Positions 1 to 13,870 of a stretch of DNA of 64,000 nucleotides are shown one piece after another; positions within the stretch are counted from its first letter, which is position 1, and every line of letters starts with the position of its first letter. The translations under genes were made by a program, and so were the position numbers. Under the pieces are notes generated by a model. The model made no database searches. It was not told the DNA's origin and saw only the letters and a program-made list of their open reading frames with translations. This stretch comes from Sinonovacula constricta (taxonomy: Eukaryota; Mollusca; Bivalvia; Cardiida; Solecurtidae): the NCBI GenBank assembly GCA_007844125.1, contig CM017564.1:21189004-21253003 (forward strand), in the 5' to 3' direction.

Positions 1-2
1 TG

Positions 3-275
3 ATCCCTGACCTGTTTGGAAACAGACTGTTCATGCGAACAAAATATATAACCTTTGGACGTACATTAGTAAGAGATGCTGATCATATTCAACATGCAAT
101 AATTATAAACTTTGACCTTTGCAAACAAGACAATAAAATAAAAATACTTCGTTTCAGTGACAAAATGTTAAAATTCACCAGACATTGCGAGACGAGGCCT
201 CATATCTTGGGCGGAACATATGACAGGTGTAGAGAACAAAACTATGATGTATGCCCGCTTTTTAATTGTCGGTAA
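3..275 (+). CDS. Open frame entering from left edge; unknown, possible exon
   Basis: The frame is open from the window edge to a stop at 273-275, about 90 codons. The first ATG in frame is at 33, but nothing shows translation starts there. The protein is mixed and polar, with several Cys near the end, and I recognise no domain. A GT just before the stop (about 271) could be a splice donor, so this may be an internal exon of a gene lying to the left. With so little length and no motif, a chance open frame in AT-rich DNA is equally likely. Confidence 0.18.
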   Translation: MPDLFGNRLFMRTKYITFGRTLVRDADHIQHAIIINFDLCKQDNKIKILRFSDKMLKFTRHCETRPHILGGTYDRCREQNYDVCPLFNCR

Positions 276-3114
276 TCTACAGGACAAAATGCATTTTACC
301 TACACGCACGCACAAGCAAAGCAGTCGGAGTGAACAGGGTTTATGACAATGACATGAGTGTGTGTATATATATAGCCTGGTCCCCCACGATACCAGTCCA
401 GTTAGTGAATATGTAAATAAATCATAAGAACTTAAACTCACCTGATGAAAACTAGAAATCAAGTTATTTACCAATATCTCATCTTCTAATAACTTTCCAA
501 AAGAGTTCCATCACTTTCACAATTTATTGTTCGTGGATCTAAAAAATGGCAGCCACAATGAATATTAGTAAACTAGCAATCGGGACCTTTCTTAAGAAAT
601 ATACATAATCATATGCAGAGAAAGTAGTCCGTCCCTGATTGTGACCTCGCGTGATCACTATGAACAATGAAAAACAAAATTGTATATACAAACTGAAGAA
701 TAGGTAAGCATGAGATTTTCATTGTTTGTTTGAGTGTTTTAATGGATTTAGGTTTTTCTACATGGTAGAAGGTCGCCATATTTAAACAAACGCGCATAGG
801 TAGCCGAATTACAACCGACCATATCACTGAATCTATAAATAGATGGTTGTATCACTACTATGGTTTACGAGGTTATTTTCCGAAAGTTACGGAAATGGCC
901 GAGTTGTTACAATTGGTAAACTAGGTCACTCCATGTGACCGGTGTAATGGTAAAATTTTCCAAACTATGGGATGCCAGAATCGCCACCTAATTCAGTGTT
1001 CAATTTAAATATGCCAATAGTCACCCTATGCTTAAATAAACAGTTAAAAAAAATTTTCTGACATAGAAAATTGAACTTTAACAATGAAAATGTTAATAAC
1101 ACGAACTAATAACTGATCTCTTGATGTGGCGCTTCGGCGGAAAAAAACACACGCGTCATTGTGTTTACACCGGTACTGTGGAGCCACCGGTACCGTGGGT
1201 TTCAACAAATGGAATACACGTTCTTGCTGTCACGTCAATTACCATGAGTTTAGCAGTTGAAAAGGGACATTACGTCCTCATGTAATATGCAAACATGACA
1301 ACCAAGATAAGTAAGCAATGCTTTTTAAGATGCATCAAATATAAGATGTGTGGAGTGATGCAAAATGGCATTTGTGCTTTTTGTATAATTGAACTAAACT
1401 TTATAGCAAATTTTAAAATTGTCATAATTGTCTATGTTTTATTTAAATATGCTTATATTTAGTACAAACAAGTACTGTCTATGACTGCTATATTGATTTG
1501 TGACGGGTGTATACAGCAACATGTTTTATCCTACCATCAACTGACACATTAGATATACGAACATGTAATTTAATTTACTATCAAAAACTGTGTGCAGTTA
1601 TTCTAATGGATACACTAATGGCTCACTTCTATAAAGCATGTGGACATTACGTTTTACTGACGTCACTAACGAAGTCATAACTTATCTAAAAGACGTCAGC
1701 ATTTGGACACTTTAATTTAAATTTATCGGTTGTCACTTGCGAAAAACCTTAGGAACTGCGAGGTTAGAGTTATACAAATGGTTTATTCACCCCAGTATGT
1801 CCATTTTGCCAAGTGACTGTTCCAATGTGGTAACAGTTGGGCTTGCTCTTTTTGTTTAATGGCTATTCACAAATGTGTTCTTACCTTTACAAGTAATGCG
1901 GCATTTTGTATTACAATAATAATTAATTTGCAAAAACAACCGTGTGTTCTGTGCTTATTAAGTTTTGGAATGTGTAATACTAGATAGTATGTTGATGTAT
2001 TTATTTGGCTTGGTTTGATGTTGACAAATTTAGCATTTTGAAGCTACGTGGTTTTGGTTCTTTACGTATGTATTATTCCATTTACTTGCATTTCCTGATA
2101 CAATTTCATACATTTAAATTCGTAGATTGCTTTATAATCTCGAATGTTCAGACTTCATTAATCCTTGCTGTTTTAACGGTGGAATATTTGATAATCCAGA
2201 ATGTGGGATATATTCGAATTTTGTCGGTTTACTTTTTGGATTTGTATCAACAGCTGATCCATATGACGATCAACCATTGATAGAATTTAATCTTTATTTG
2301 CCAATCATAACAGCTTAATGACAATTCGCACAGACGTAAGGAAAGAAAGGCTTTGGGTGGACAATACAAAATGAGCATCAAATACCAAAGGGTATGCAGT
2401 CAGATATATATGCATTGCAATTAATTAATTTAAAATGATTCCTGTGCCGATATTCATCCACTAAAGAAAACACACCATTATCCTGACCGGTAGTACGTTA
2501 AGGATACCTGTACTCCAAGTACAGATAAACATGACGTAACTGGGAAGAACTTGACTGTTGCCACACATCTTCGTAATGTTAATTCGCTTGTTATCTCCAA
2601 TTGTTAACGTAATCAATCACAAGGATTGAATTGTTACTGAAAGTCTTCATGTCGACAAAGATATATTTAGGAACTGCAACAGAATTGGCAGGATTAAAAG
2701 GAAGAAAAATAAATAAGGCACTATAAGCACCAATAAACGATATGTTATTGGTGCTTAAGTCAAAAACGCAAGTCGAGTGTACCACTGAAGTCCAATTTGT
2801 CTTTCATGTAGCTCTAAGACACATTGATACCTTATGCTAGGCCTAAACATGTTCACATATAGTATCAAAACATACGATGTAGATATATTTCCATAAACAG
2901 GTTATTTACTAAACTTTTTTTCAATTATATCTAAACATAGAAATGTTCAAATATTTTTTTTATCCATCTTCTGTGCCTTTTGTTGTCTTTTGTGCATCAA
3001 ACTACATGTTAAATGCCAGTAATTAGACTTTCATACGGTCATTATATAGGATTACATCAGAGCATACGTCAAGAGGTCTATTTCATTTTACATACATGTT
3101 TTTATTTTCTTACT
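276..3114. other. AT-rich DNA with no recognised gene
   Basis: Both strands carry only short frames without motifs. The only local structure seen is a 14-base segment, CACCGGTACYGTGG, repeated at 1168-1181 and 1185-1198, and a TGACGTCA octamer near 1659. No element termini were found. Confidence 0.5.
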
Positions 3115-3438
3115 TTACATAAAAATATTGACAACAACAACCAAAACGAAAATAAATACAATACCAACTAACAGTAAGCCAGAGGGTCTCTCTTCATCTA
3201 AATAATTATTCGCTTGCAGAGATTGAGGTGCTGTATGTATGTTATAATATTTCAAAGTGCGAACGGTAAGATACTGAAACAAGTCAATAAAATGAATGAA
3301 TTTTGATACTCGGTAAATGTAATGCTCAACTTTTTCGTAAAAAGGTGAGTGTAGTGTTCTTTTAACGAGGATTGTAAAGGCCGGTTTAATACACTGGTTA
3401 AGAAATGTCTTGAGTAAATGATGAATCAGCACAGTTAT
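3115..3438 (-). CDS. Candidate 3' terminal exon with C-terminal membrane segment
   Basis: Reading the minus strand, a good splice acceptor (pyrimidine-rich, ending TTTCAG at 3441-3439) is followed by 107 open codons and a TAA at 3117-3115. The predicted peptide has a basic N-terminal half and an aromatic middle. A charged turn (DEERPS) leads into a C-terminal hydrophobic run of about 20 residues rich in Leu, Val, Ile and Phe, as in a tail anchor or last membrane helix. An AATAAA lies about 9 nt after the stop, which suits a last exon but is close to the stop. There is no ATG at the start, so it would have to be spliced to an upstream exon not seen here. I do not recognise the family. A chance frame remains possible. 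Confidence 0.3.
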   Translation of the reverse strand: MTVLIHHLLKTFLNQCIKPAFTILVKRTLHSPFYEKVEHYIYRVSKFIHFIDLFQYLTVRTLKYYNIHTAPQSLQANNYLDEERPSGLLLVGIVFIFVLVVVVNIFM

Positions 3439-4132
3439 CTGAAAGAGATGTCATAATAAGATATAGAGTTGCGTATGTTGTGTTATGTGGTGTGGTGGTG
3501 GTGGTCGTGTGTGTGCGTGCAAGCGCAATAAATTAACTATGTTAATGTAGTAATTATGCAAGCCCCGCGACGCGTTGTTATTGGTTAAATATGTGTGTAT
3601 GTTTGTGAACAGGTAAGTTTCTTGGGTAGTTATTCTTCTTCCTGCACATTTTTCCTTCTTCTGCTATTTACAATTATGATTGCGTAGAACGTTGGTTTGT
3701 TGGCTTTCGATGGTGTATCTAATTTGAAAATGATACTTGGTTGTGAGAAGTTAGTGGAATTATTAAAGGGTATTGTGGGTGTTCGGCTGAATTTTGGGTT
3801 CTAGAGTTGGATAATTGGTAGATTGGGGTGTGATTTTGGTTTTCTATATGCTCATCGAGAAGGCATGCTTCTTACTTTGTGTCTAAGCGGACGTGCTGTT
3901 GTGTGTCCTTTGAATTGGGTTATTATGGTATGCATGGATGGTTTGTCGATGAGCATATGTATGTGTTATGAGAGTAACTGGGGTTACAACATGTGTGGTT
4001 GCTTTTGTTGGTTAGATGGTCAACATCTTGATGTGAATAATTAGAACATATTTGTTTTGTTCCCAAATGTATACAAGGTTTGACTTCAGATCGGATTACC
4101 ATACTAATATAACTAACATATATATGTAGATA
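3439..4132. other. No gene recognised; GT-rich patch
   Basis: Only short frames without motifs. A GT/GGT-rich stretch lies at about 3478-3520. Confidence 0.5.
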
Positions 4133-4412
4133 CCACACCCAATTTTATTATCCTGACCAGGTCAACCAGATATTGTGCTGCCTTCACAGTATATAGCATG
4201 CTGTGAACAACTGGCATGATTCCACACCCAGTACCATTATCCTGACACCAGACCAACCAGTCGTGGAACTACCCTTATATTTGCTCGAGCGTAAGCAAGC
4301 GTGCTTTACCACTATCATTTTGTTCGACTTTGGTATGTCGCGACCCGGGTTTGGATCTCCCGTACCTGGAGCCGACGCTCTACCGATTGGATTACCAGGT
4401 CCGGTTAAGTTT
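4133..4412 (-). repeat. tRNA-derived SINE, degenerate
   Basis: On the minus strand, 4403-4335 reads like a tRNA: a D-arm/A-box-like part containing ATCGGTAGAGC, an anticodon-arm region, and a degraded B-box ending in AAACCCGGG. The arms do not pair well enough for a working tRNA. Downstream of the head (lower coordinates) a segment containing CATTATCCTGAC on the plus strand occurs twice, about 88 bp apart (4135-4171 and 4223-4260). This fits a SINE with a tRNA head and a duplicated body or tail. The exact ends are not defined and the family name is not known to me. Confidence 0.5.
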
Positions 4413-6410
4413 ATAAATGTTTTCTTTTTTTCTGTTTGTTTGTTGTTGTTTTCTTTCTTTTTTATCTTCAACTGTAAAGAAATAAATTGATAGCAATTAA
4501 AGTCATAATTGTGGTTCGATGCTGTTAACCTCACAAAAACATAGCAGTTGTCTGGACTTTAATGTGTGTAATGTCTCATTTCAGGGGTTCTTTCCTTGTG
4601 ACTTTAATCTTGGAAGAATGCTTTATTGTATATAACATACTACTATTATAAATATCCGAACTTTGGATTTCTTAATAGCAACATGCAAGCTAACGCTCAG
4701 GTCCCATGACACTATCTACGTTCACAACAAAACACTAGGAGAAGTGAAACAAAGTATAGCATGTGCAGATGTTCAAAATGTGTGAAGTCATCATTCGACA
4801 GATGTCCGACTTAAAACTGTATATTCAAAAGTACAACGAATATAGTTCGGCAATAAGTGAAACTGCTTAACGTGTCCAGTGTAATGGTCAACGTCTGCGC
4901 ATCAGATACACAGTGCGATGCAATGAAAACTACATAATTATATGTGTATATTTGTATATTAAATATCAGTGGACCCTTATCACTATAAGGTTTATACTTA
5001 CAAAGCACGATTTCATTTAAAAGTTATATAGCTTTCAATGATTTGAATTATGCTATCTCTAATAAATGATAATTTAGACATACATAATATGTCACTAATT
5101 ACTGGAAAGTTAATATTGGTAAAGTGAACATAAATTCGACAAAATACTGTTCTACAAATCAATTATAAAAAATACTAGTTTTTCTTTTCATTTTGCTTAC
5201 AAGTTTATTTCAAAGACATGCTTGTCTCAACATATTGTTTTGTATTTATATTGCATATGTTGACACACTGAGCTGGAACATGAAGTTAGATGGGAATAAA
5301 TTTAAAACAAGTTCATTCACTATATAGTTTTATAATAAATAAGGAAGGTCCAATACAAAACGGACAAAGCATTCATTCGTGGCGTCTTATATGCACAACA
5401 AAGACAACATATGACTGTATCTATGACAAAATACTATGAATAAAACGCCCTTTCAAATACATAAAATTTTATTTTTTGTACATCTTTTGTAAGTTAATGA
5501 TAACAATGTCAATAAATACACCCTAACAAATACGGACCCAAGGGTTAGTTGTAAGAGAAGATTTTAAATATTTATATTAGTAAATTAGTTATGGAATATT
5601 AGATTGACCTTTACAACGGCTTGATTGCCAAGTTAGATTTTGAGATAAGTTTTTGTTATTGCGTAGTCAGCAAAAGTATTATTATATACCACTGAGTACA
5701 TATGTGTATAATACCTTAATAATAAATAACATGTAACATTGATGGATTGAAATGACAGGCATTGATATATTTAACAAGATAACAACATTTTCATAAAATG
5801 AGGACAATGGCATTTGTCCTTTGTAAGCAAGGGCATTTGTGTCGAGATAATGAATGCAGAGCGCTCACAAAGTATCAAGTGTTCGAATCATAATTTGTTT
5901 AACATGTGGGCAATCTAATAACAAAATCAATAACGCAATAACGCAATCCGTCGTCAACGTTGATTCCCAAACCTTAACCATCTGTCAACGCTCTGGTTTT
6001 GCTTATATTTGTTCATATTTTAATTTCTCAGGCGCAAATCTGGTTTTGTTAATTGCTTAGTCACAACCATATAACATTTCCTCCTGTTGGCAATGTTATA
6101 AAATTTACCTTTACTTTAATCAATAAAAACTAGAATTATGCTAGAGTGTAGTACGGACAACATATTGTATTAGACTATTTGTTTTCCTTATACAAATACT
6201 ACATATACCATTTTGAATCACGGAATGTCCAAAATTAAAAATCAACAGTGTCTTACTGAAGGAATTATGCTCGCTACCGCTACCTGCTTGGCAGGAATAT
6301 AAATACTTTGTAATAAATAATTCTAAACACACCATCAATTCTACTTGATCATGTCTTTGTTGCATGCATCATACGAGCGGTTTTTACCCTAATAAAACTT
6401 CCTTAAGGAT
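4413..6410. other. No gene or element recognised
   Basis: AT-rich sequence with only short frames on either strand. No repeats, termini or coding motifs were recognised. Confidence 0.5.
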
Positions 6411-6434
6411 GAATGCATAACAGGTGTTTTCTTC

Positions 6435-6565
6435 GCAAAGAACATATCGCCAGCATATCTTCGTCAGCAACTCCTATCTTATTACCGTATTTACTTTCAA
6501 AAGGACATATCGTCAGCATATACGCATCAGATTGCGACTCGTATTTTCTTTCTTTATTTATTTTC
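6435..6565. repeat. 63-bp imperfect tandem duplication
   Basis: The word ACATATCGYCAGCATAT occurs at about 6442 and 6505, and the flanking sequence is also similar. This gives two diverged copies of a unit of about 63 bp. The overlapping short frames here are by-products of the repeat. Confidence 0.5.
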
Positions 6566-8189
<1,624 letters not shown>

Positions 8190-8700
8190 ATGACACTGCC
8201 TAGTGAGATACTGGCTTTTAAACTGCTTAGGAAGGCTAATATTTCAAAGGAAGAAAAGTGGTTAGTACTGACTGGCATGAGGTATGACAATAGGAAGACC
8301 ATTTATGAGGAAGCCAAGAAGTCACTGAAGAAATTCAAGGGCAATTATATCGGATCATCATGCAATCATCACGATGACAAGCATCAAGCTTGAATGAGAG
8401 TTTCTGGCAACAAATGAGAAGGCATTGCTTGCAGCAGGGTATTGAAAAACACGGACTGGCTATCAAGGTAATTAGAGTAGTGGAAGATGAGAAAATTGAA
8501 ATCGGGGAAAACTGGGGAAAAGTGTTGTTAGAGGATAGTTTGTAACAGGAAATCGAAGCAAGGGATTTACAAGGAACATAAATCCCATGGGACCAGACGG
8601 TAGACCCTTGACATTCAAATCATGTGGGTCTTATCGTCATCTGTTGCATTCATGTCCTGATAGCTGGAAAAATATTAAGAGAGTGAATGCAGTGGAAGAA
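8190..8700 (+). pseudogene. copia gag C-terminal part with zinc knuckle, broken
   Basis: The first 67 codons (8190-8393) resemble the C-terminal part of copia gag (LPSEILAFKLL, then LVLTGM and a KKSLKKFKG-like stretch). After a stop, the frame beginning near 8587 gives a knuckle-like run (CGSYRHLLHSCPDSW), the usual nucleic-acid-binding motif before the protease. At least one stop and frameshift separate the two. The real gag start is absent. Confidence 0.65.
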
Positions 8701-8769
8701 AAACATTCTGTTCTTTTTACTGGTTACGAAAGAGACGAGATCAGGAGGCTGCGGGCTGATGCTCAAACT

Positions 8770-9259
8770 GTGCAGTCCTTGACAGTGCCTGTAGCAGTAC
8801 GGTGTGTGGAAAAGGTTGGTTGGACAATTACATAGAGCAAAAGTGTTACAATCAGATGGCCAAAAACTGTTTAAATTCGGAGGGGGCTGCCTGAAATTCA
8901 AAGGTGAAAATAGTATACCTGCTGTAGTTGCTGGAAAAGCTGTGACCATTAACACTGATGTCGTTGAGTCAGACATTCCTTTACTACTCTCCCGTACGGC
9001 AATGAAGAAAGCAGCAATAAAAATGGATCTTGAAAATGATACAGCGACAATTATGGGAATAGAGGTAGCACTGAATTTAACATCAGGCCATTACTGCATT
9101 TCGATAGACCAAACAATAGAAGTTCCCGTGGAAACAGTGTGTGCAGTCAACGTTGAGAGTTTAAAACAGCAAGAGAAGCACAAAACTCTTTTGAAACTGC
9201 AAAGACAATTTGCACATCCTCCAAAGAAAAGGCTGGCAGCACTTTTGAAGGATGTTTGA
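8770..9259 (+). pseudogene. copia protease and pre-integrase region, frameshifted
   Basis: A retropepsin-type active site DSACSSTVCGKGW begins at 8781, with the catalytic Asp codon intact, but in a different frame from the upstream knuckle and from most of the domain. The main frame continues at 8804-9259 (KLFKFGGG, then DIPLLLSRTAMKKA, the flap and C-terminal part). It ends in the pre-integrase motif (LQRQFAHPPKKRL) with one of the zinc-binding His residues. Family knowledge supports protease followed directly by integrase in copia. It cannot be functional because of the frame breaks. Confidence 0.7.
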
Positions 9260-10095
9260 ATATGGACATCTGAGTACGAAGCAGATCTTGACCAGATAGA
9301 AAACAGGTGTGAACTTTGAAAAGTATATACCAAAACTCCTTCCAGGCCAGTAATAGGTATACGAATACCGTCCAGGTTAAATGAAAAGGTTCCAATGGAC
9401 CTAAAACAATGGAATGGGCGATGGACTTTACACATAAAAGACATGTAGTCAAGATACACGTTGTCAACTGTCATCGACAGAAGAAGCCGAGTAATGTCAT
9501 AGATGATTTAATGAAAGAATGGGTTGGGAGATTTGGATTGATGGGATCTTTGATGACAGACAATGTAGAGGAGTCCAATTCGGATTAGGTAAGGGAGGTT
9601 GCATCCATAATGAACAGTCAGTTATGTACCACTGCTGCTGAAAGTTCATTTCAGAATGGATTGTGTGAAAAGGTGGATGCAATTACGGATATGATGTTAA
9701 CCAAGCTTCATGCAGATAATGAAAAGGTAAACTTGCAGTCCCTTCCATCATGGGCAAATATGAGGAGAAATTCTTTGCAAATGTGGAATGGATACATCTG
9801 CCATCAACTTGTCTTTGGCCAGAATCCAAACATTCCAAAATCATGAGTGAAAACTTGCCGGCTTTACAAGGATTGACGAGCAGTGAAGTTTTCGCAAAGC
9901 ATCTAAATCTACTGCATGCAACTCAAAGGGCTTTTATACAGTCTGAAGCTGATGAAAGAGTAAGAAGAGCACTCAGGAATAAGATAAGAGCTTTAGAACA
10001 AGTGTTTGAACATGAAGACCGTGTGTTTTACAAGAGTGAAGGTGGAGAATGCTGGCTTGGACCGGGAAAAGTAGTTTTCCGAGATGGGAAGTGAT
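9260..10095 (+). pseudogene. copia integrase core and C-terminal part, broken
   Basis: Pieces of the RNase-H-fold integrase follow in order: a Cys pair of the zinc domain, MDLKQWNGRWTLHIKDM (first catalytic Asp region), MTDNVEE (second Asp kept, but the usual GGEF is changed), and FQNGLCEKVD with the catalytic Glu. The longest clean pieces are 9610-9846 and 9750-10094, in two frames. The last holds the region that usually follows the core (FVFGQNP-type motif, HATQRAFIQSEADERVRRALRNK) and an SH3-like end (VFYKSEGGECWLGPGKVVF). Stops and frameshifts rule out activity. Confidence 0.7.
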
Positions 10096-10439
10096 GTTTG
10101 TGCGACTTTGAGAAGTATATCTCGCAATAAACTACAAAAGGTCAACAATTTTTGGACAGAGAAAACAGAGAAAACAATGATCAAAGTGCAGATGCAGAAG
10201 GGAACAACATTCCGCAAGAAATTTCAAACACAGATGATCAACAGATAATTTCTGAAGAATTTCCTGCCGGGTGTTTGAATGATGATTGACCAACAAGGTT
10301 AGAGGGCACAAGAAATGTAGGGACAGATAGAGAAAGACAGACACAAGACACCAGACAAGATAGAAAGATACTGAAACCCAATGATAACATTCAGTTTAAA
10401 ACCCAAGACTCTGATGTTTGGATCCAGGCAAAATTTTAG

Positions 10440-11290
10440 GAAGGGCAGGAAATGCATCGGGGAAGAACAACCACTGTTATAACGTTATGGAAGATACCAG
10501 TAAAGAGAAAAAAGAGCATCAATCTGGATAAAGTTGAATGGGAAATGTTGCTTGATAATGTGAATCTAGTTCTGGAGAACAATGATAATGTTTCATGGGC
10601 AAAATTTGAAGAGTTACAGAAACTGAAACATCGGCACATATGTGGAAGTCAAAGATTGTGGCCAAAATACATTATTAACTAGATGGGTCATAACTACAAA
10701 GAATGAACAGACAAAAGCGCGTCTTGTTGTTAGAGACTTTGAAGAAGAATTCCTGTTGCAACGTGATAGTCCAACAGTGGGAAAAAGGAACTATGAGAAT
10801 GTTTCTTTCTTTTGCATCCATTAACAACTGGATTGTCAAGACCAAATCTGCATTTTACAGGGTAAAGAGATAAAGAGATACGTGTACATAACGCCCCAAA
10901 GGAGTGTGGAACTGCTGAAGGAGCTGTCTGGAAGTTACGGAATAGACTGTATGGACTAAAGAATGGTGCGAGACAGTTTTATCTGAGTGTAAAGGAAGAA
11001 TTACTGAAACTTGGATGTCAAATATCAAAAATGGAAGGTAATTTTGATTATATAGGGTTCACAGTTATGCTACAGTCCTGTGAAATTGTGGTTGACCAAT
11101 CCGGATATGTAGGAAATATAAGCAGCCAGAGTTTAGATACAAAGAGGCTGCAACAGAAAGAAGACTTACACACAGCTGAAGAACAATCTACCTACAAACA
11201 AATTGCTGGCCAGATTAATTGGGCCGTACAGGGAACTAGACCAGACATGACTTTTGAACTCATAGACATGAGTACCAAGCTCAAATAAGC
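10440..11290 (+). pseudogene. copia reverse transcriptase, catalytic part deleted
   Basis: The start of the copia RT is clear in two frames: WAKFEELQKLK at 10600, then TRWVITTKNEQTKARLVVR from about 10675. GAVWKLRNRLYGLKNGARQFYL follows near 10920. The palm segment that should contain the YVDD-type catalytic motif is missing: the sequence jumps from LLKLGCQISKMEG straight to NFDYIGFTV. The thumb and connection follow (STYKQIAGQINWAVQGTRPDM). Loss of the catalytic motif means this copy could not reverse transcribe. Confidence 0.7.
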
Positions 11291-11402
11291 AACTGTAGAT
11301 GTATTTGTCAAGTGCAGAAAAAACAGTCACAGATCGAAAGATGTGAGATCTATGATAGCATTCCAAGACTAAGCAGAATGTCAGTGACTGGAGGATTATA
11401 GT

Positions 11403-11806
11403 ATGCCTCTCATTGGAACATCAACAACGGGACTGGAAGAACAGCGGCCTATGTTGTTAGCAGACAATCAAGGAAAATCTCGCCCACTTGCTTGGCATAC
11501 AAACAAGATCAAGAGGGTTGTTCGTTCAACAATTTCTTCTGAGGAGCTCAGTCTAGAAGAAGGCCTTGAATGTGGATACTACTATAAACTACTATAAACA
11601 GATGCTGATGGATATTATGAAGCTTCAAAGGAACATCATACAATGATTCTTATGCTGACAGTAATATTGCCACTGATGCTTTAAATTCCACGAAGTTAGT
11701 TGATGATAAGTGCTTGCGGATCGACATAGCAACCATCAATGAATCTTTATCCAGGAACGAAATCGAAGATATTCATGGAGGGCGATTTTCCGAAGAGTTT
11801 ATCTAG
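11403..11806 (+). pseudogene. copia RNase H, broken
   Basis: This matches the C-terminal copia RNase H: RPLAWHTNKIKRVVRSTISSEE at 11490, then, after a frame break, NSTKLVDDKCLRIDIATINE and a stop at about 11804. The conserved Glu in the SSEELSLEEGLE stretch is kept. The element's coding part ends here. No 3' LTR could be recognised downstream. Confidence 0.65.
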
Positions 11807-13794
11807 ACTGTTCATATTAATTTCTATCATTAATTTAATTTTATTAACACAGACTCAAAAAGAAAAGAAAATATAACGAATGTCAAAGTCATCTTCTACA
11901 ACTCTGGTTTATGTTAGAATACTCTTCCTTTAGAAACAACATTAATTGACGTCATTGTGACATCATGACGCCATGTACTTCCTAAGCAACGTGAGTATTT
12001 TATCTGTGTTAATCATATAGTGGAGTGATAATAAAGTGTAAATTATCCAGTGGTGTAGGCGTATAATATCTGGTGTTGGTGATAACATATATACTGGACT
12101 ATTTTTATAATACTGAGTTGAAAATAAATTAAAAAAAAATACAAAGTGGTAAAGTATCCATTGTCAAAAGTTATGTCTTTCCATTTAAATGCAACATTGG
12201 TTATAATAAACACACACACAAACAAATGGACTCATAGCCCTAGTACTGGTCGATTTCCTGTATATATCGACCAGAATTAGGGCGATAAATCTTAGAATAC
12301 ACATTTCACCTAAAAGTATAATTGGGACACTATTCAATCTCCTTGTCATATATACTCCTCTTGACGTAAGCTGGTCTGTAATGACATTCTCAAAATATGG
12401 CGTTTAAGGTTAACTTTGCGTGTTCAACTTCCTGAACGAATGTACATGTTTGTACCTGCATATGGCATTGAGTAGTATATAACGTCATGTGCAGTACGGG
12501 TGCAAATATCTTGATTTAATCATTTGTGAACGTATTAAAACATCGCTCTTGATTCGTATATAGTACGTAGGAATGTTTTACAGGCTATTCAACTTACACA
12601 CGATTAAGCAAATTATTTGCATACTTTTGAGAAGGCAGTGTTACCTATGTTGTGTAAAATGGAATTTTCCTATGTTCCTGTGAAAAAAGGTTAATATTGA
12701 TGTAATGTTGTATAAATGAAAGTCAATACCCTAGGTGTGCAACATGAGAACTGAAATCGCTGGATAATTGCACTTCCCTAGTTATTCAAACTTTTGATAT
12801 TGTTGTACCGTACCTTTAATGAAATCGATACCAGCGGTGATCGGTACTGACTGCACGCATACTTAATTTATTTTTGGTCGCTGCGAAGGTAGGAATGTGG
12901 GTATCTGATCGCAATTCGAAGATTGAAATTGCGCTGTTATACGATATTAATAGACATGTTTTGTTGACGATTACCTGTCAGGTTTCTAAAAAAATGAACG
13001 AGATTCACGCCAGACAAGTGTATTTTTTAAGCGATTAAGTGTCGTTCACGTGTAACATACAGTAATGAATACTCAATAGCTGCCGTACCCCAATCTATAA
13101 AAACATACATTACACTTACGTTATGTATTCGGTATTTTATCTTAATGTGTACTGTTGTAGCCTTAATATTGAATTCGATCCCCGGCACAGGAAGCGGTTC
13201 ATTGCTAGAAATGTGCTGTTACAGCTTTCAGTGGTCGTACTGTCTGATAGTGACCTTCAAAAATAAGACCAAAACCTTACATTTCTTTTAATATGCTTCA
13301 CTTTTGTCAAGTCTTAAACATAACGCATGTGCAACAGTTAAGAGGTTGAAAAAATAAGAAAAACAAAAAAATAACATTCACAAATTGCTGTAAAAATAAC
13401 GCGGAAAAACGTTACGTGTATGTACAGAATATCGAGAACAAACAATCCGATTACTCTGTCCGCTTTAGATGTTATTGATTTTATAAACGTTTATCCTAAT
13501 ACATATATGACGTGTTTGTTAGTGACATGAATTATCAAAGTGTGTTAAATATACAAACATATGCATATACTGTGATTCAGCGGCAAAATCGGCAACGGAT
13601 TGAGAGCTAAACTGTCTTGTTTTTGACAGATAACACTTAAATCGCACTTATATAACCTTCTTTTTATACCTTCTAACTTAATGGATATACGAGCGGTTAA
13701 GTTTAATCTAGATACCAATATATGTTGAAAAAGGTGTAAAACTAAAGCTTCATTACTAGCAACCATATGGCTTAAGACGGAAACGTTATAGCGT
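11807..13794. other. No gene recognised; one inverted repeat
   Basis: Only short frames. The inverted repeat at 12237-12283 is listed separately. A TGACGTCA octamer lies near 11947. No element termini were seen. Confidence 0.5.
12237..12283. repeat. 18-bp inverted repeat (hairpin)
   Basis: The left arm 12237-12254 and right arm 12266-12283 are complementary at 16 of 18 positions, with an 11-nt loop. The arm reads GCCCTAGTACTGGTCGAT. It is isolated in non-coding DNA and could be a transposon end, a foldback remnant or a transcribed hairpin. At 47 nt it is short for an animal microRNA precursor. Confidence 0.7.
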
Positions 13795-13795
13795 A

Positions 13796-13870
13796 TGCAT
13801 GATTTATTTATTTATTTGGGTTTTACGGCACACCGACACTTAACAGGTCACACGCGTATACCTGTTGAAC
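13796..13870 (-). mobile_element. 3' tail of I-like LINE
   Basis: On the minus strand this ends in CGGTGTGCCGTAAAACCC followed by an (AAAT)n tract. The same signature ends the minus-strand LINE at 51660-51720 and, in diverged form, the tail at 28845-28890. It is a severely 5'-truncated insertion. The (AAAT)n is the element's simple-repeat tail. Confidence 0.6.

Larger units (their letters stand above)
8190..11806 (+). mobile_element. Copia-superfamily retrotransposon relic, 5'-truncated
   Basis: Domain order is gag end, CCHC-like knuckle, protease, integrase, reverse transcriptase, RNase H. Integrase before RT is diagnostic of Ty1/copia. Every domain is recognisable but split by stops and frameshifts. 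The first recognisable codons are mid-gag, immediately after LINE sequence, and no LTR pair or primer-binding site was found, so the element is truncated or rearranged. Part of the RT palm, including the expected catalytic aspartates, is missing (see the RT entry). The parts lie in order on the plus strand over about 3.6 kb. Confidence 0.8.

Noticed and set aside
4203..4534. Frames of 95 and 116 codons over the SINE
   Set aside because: Both run through the tRNA-derived head and its T-rich end. No protein motif was seen.
8190..11806. LTRs flanking the copia relic
   Set aside because: I compared the sequence on both sides and found no direct repeat starting TG and ending CA. The left side is LINE sequence.
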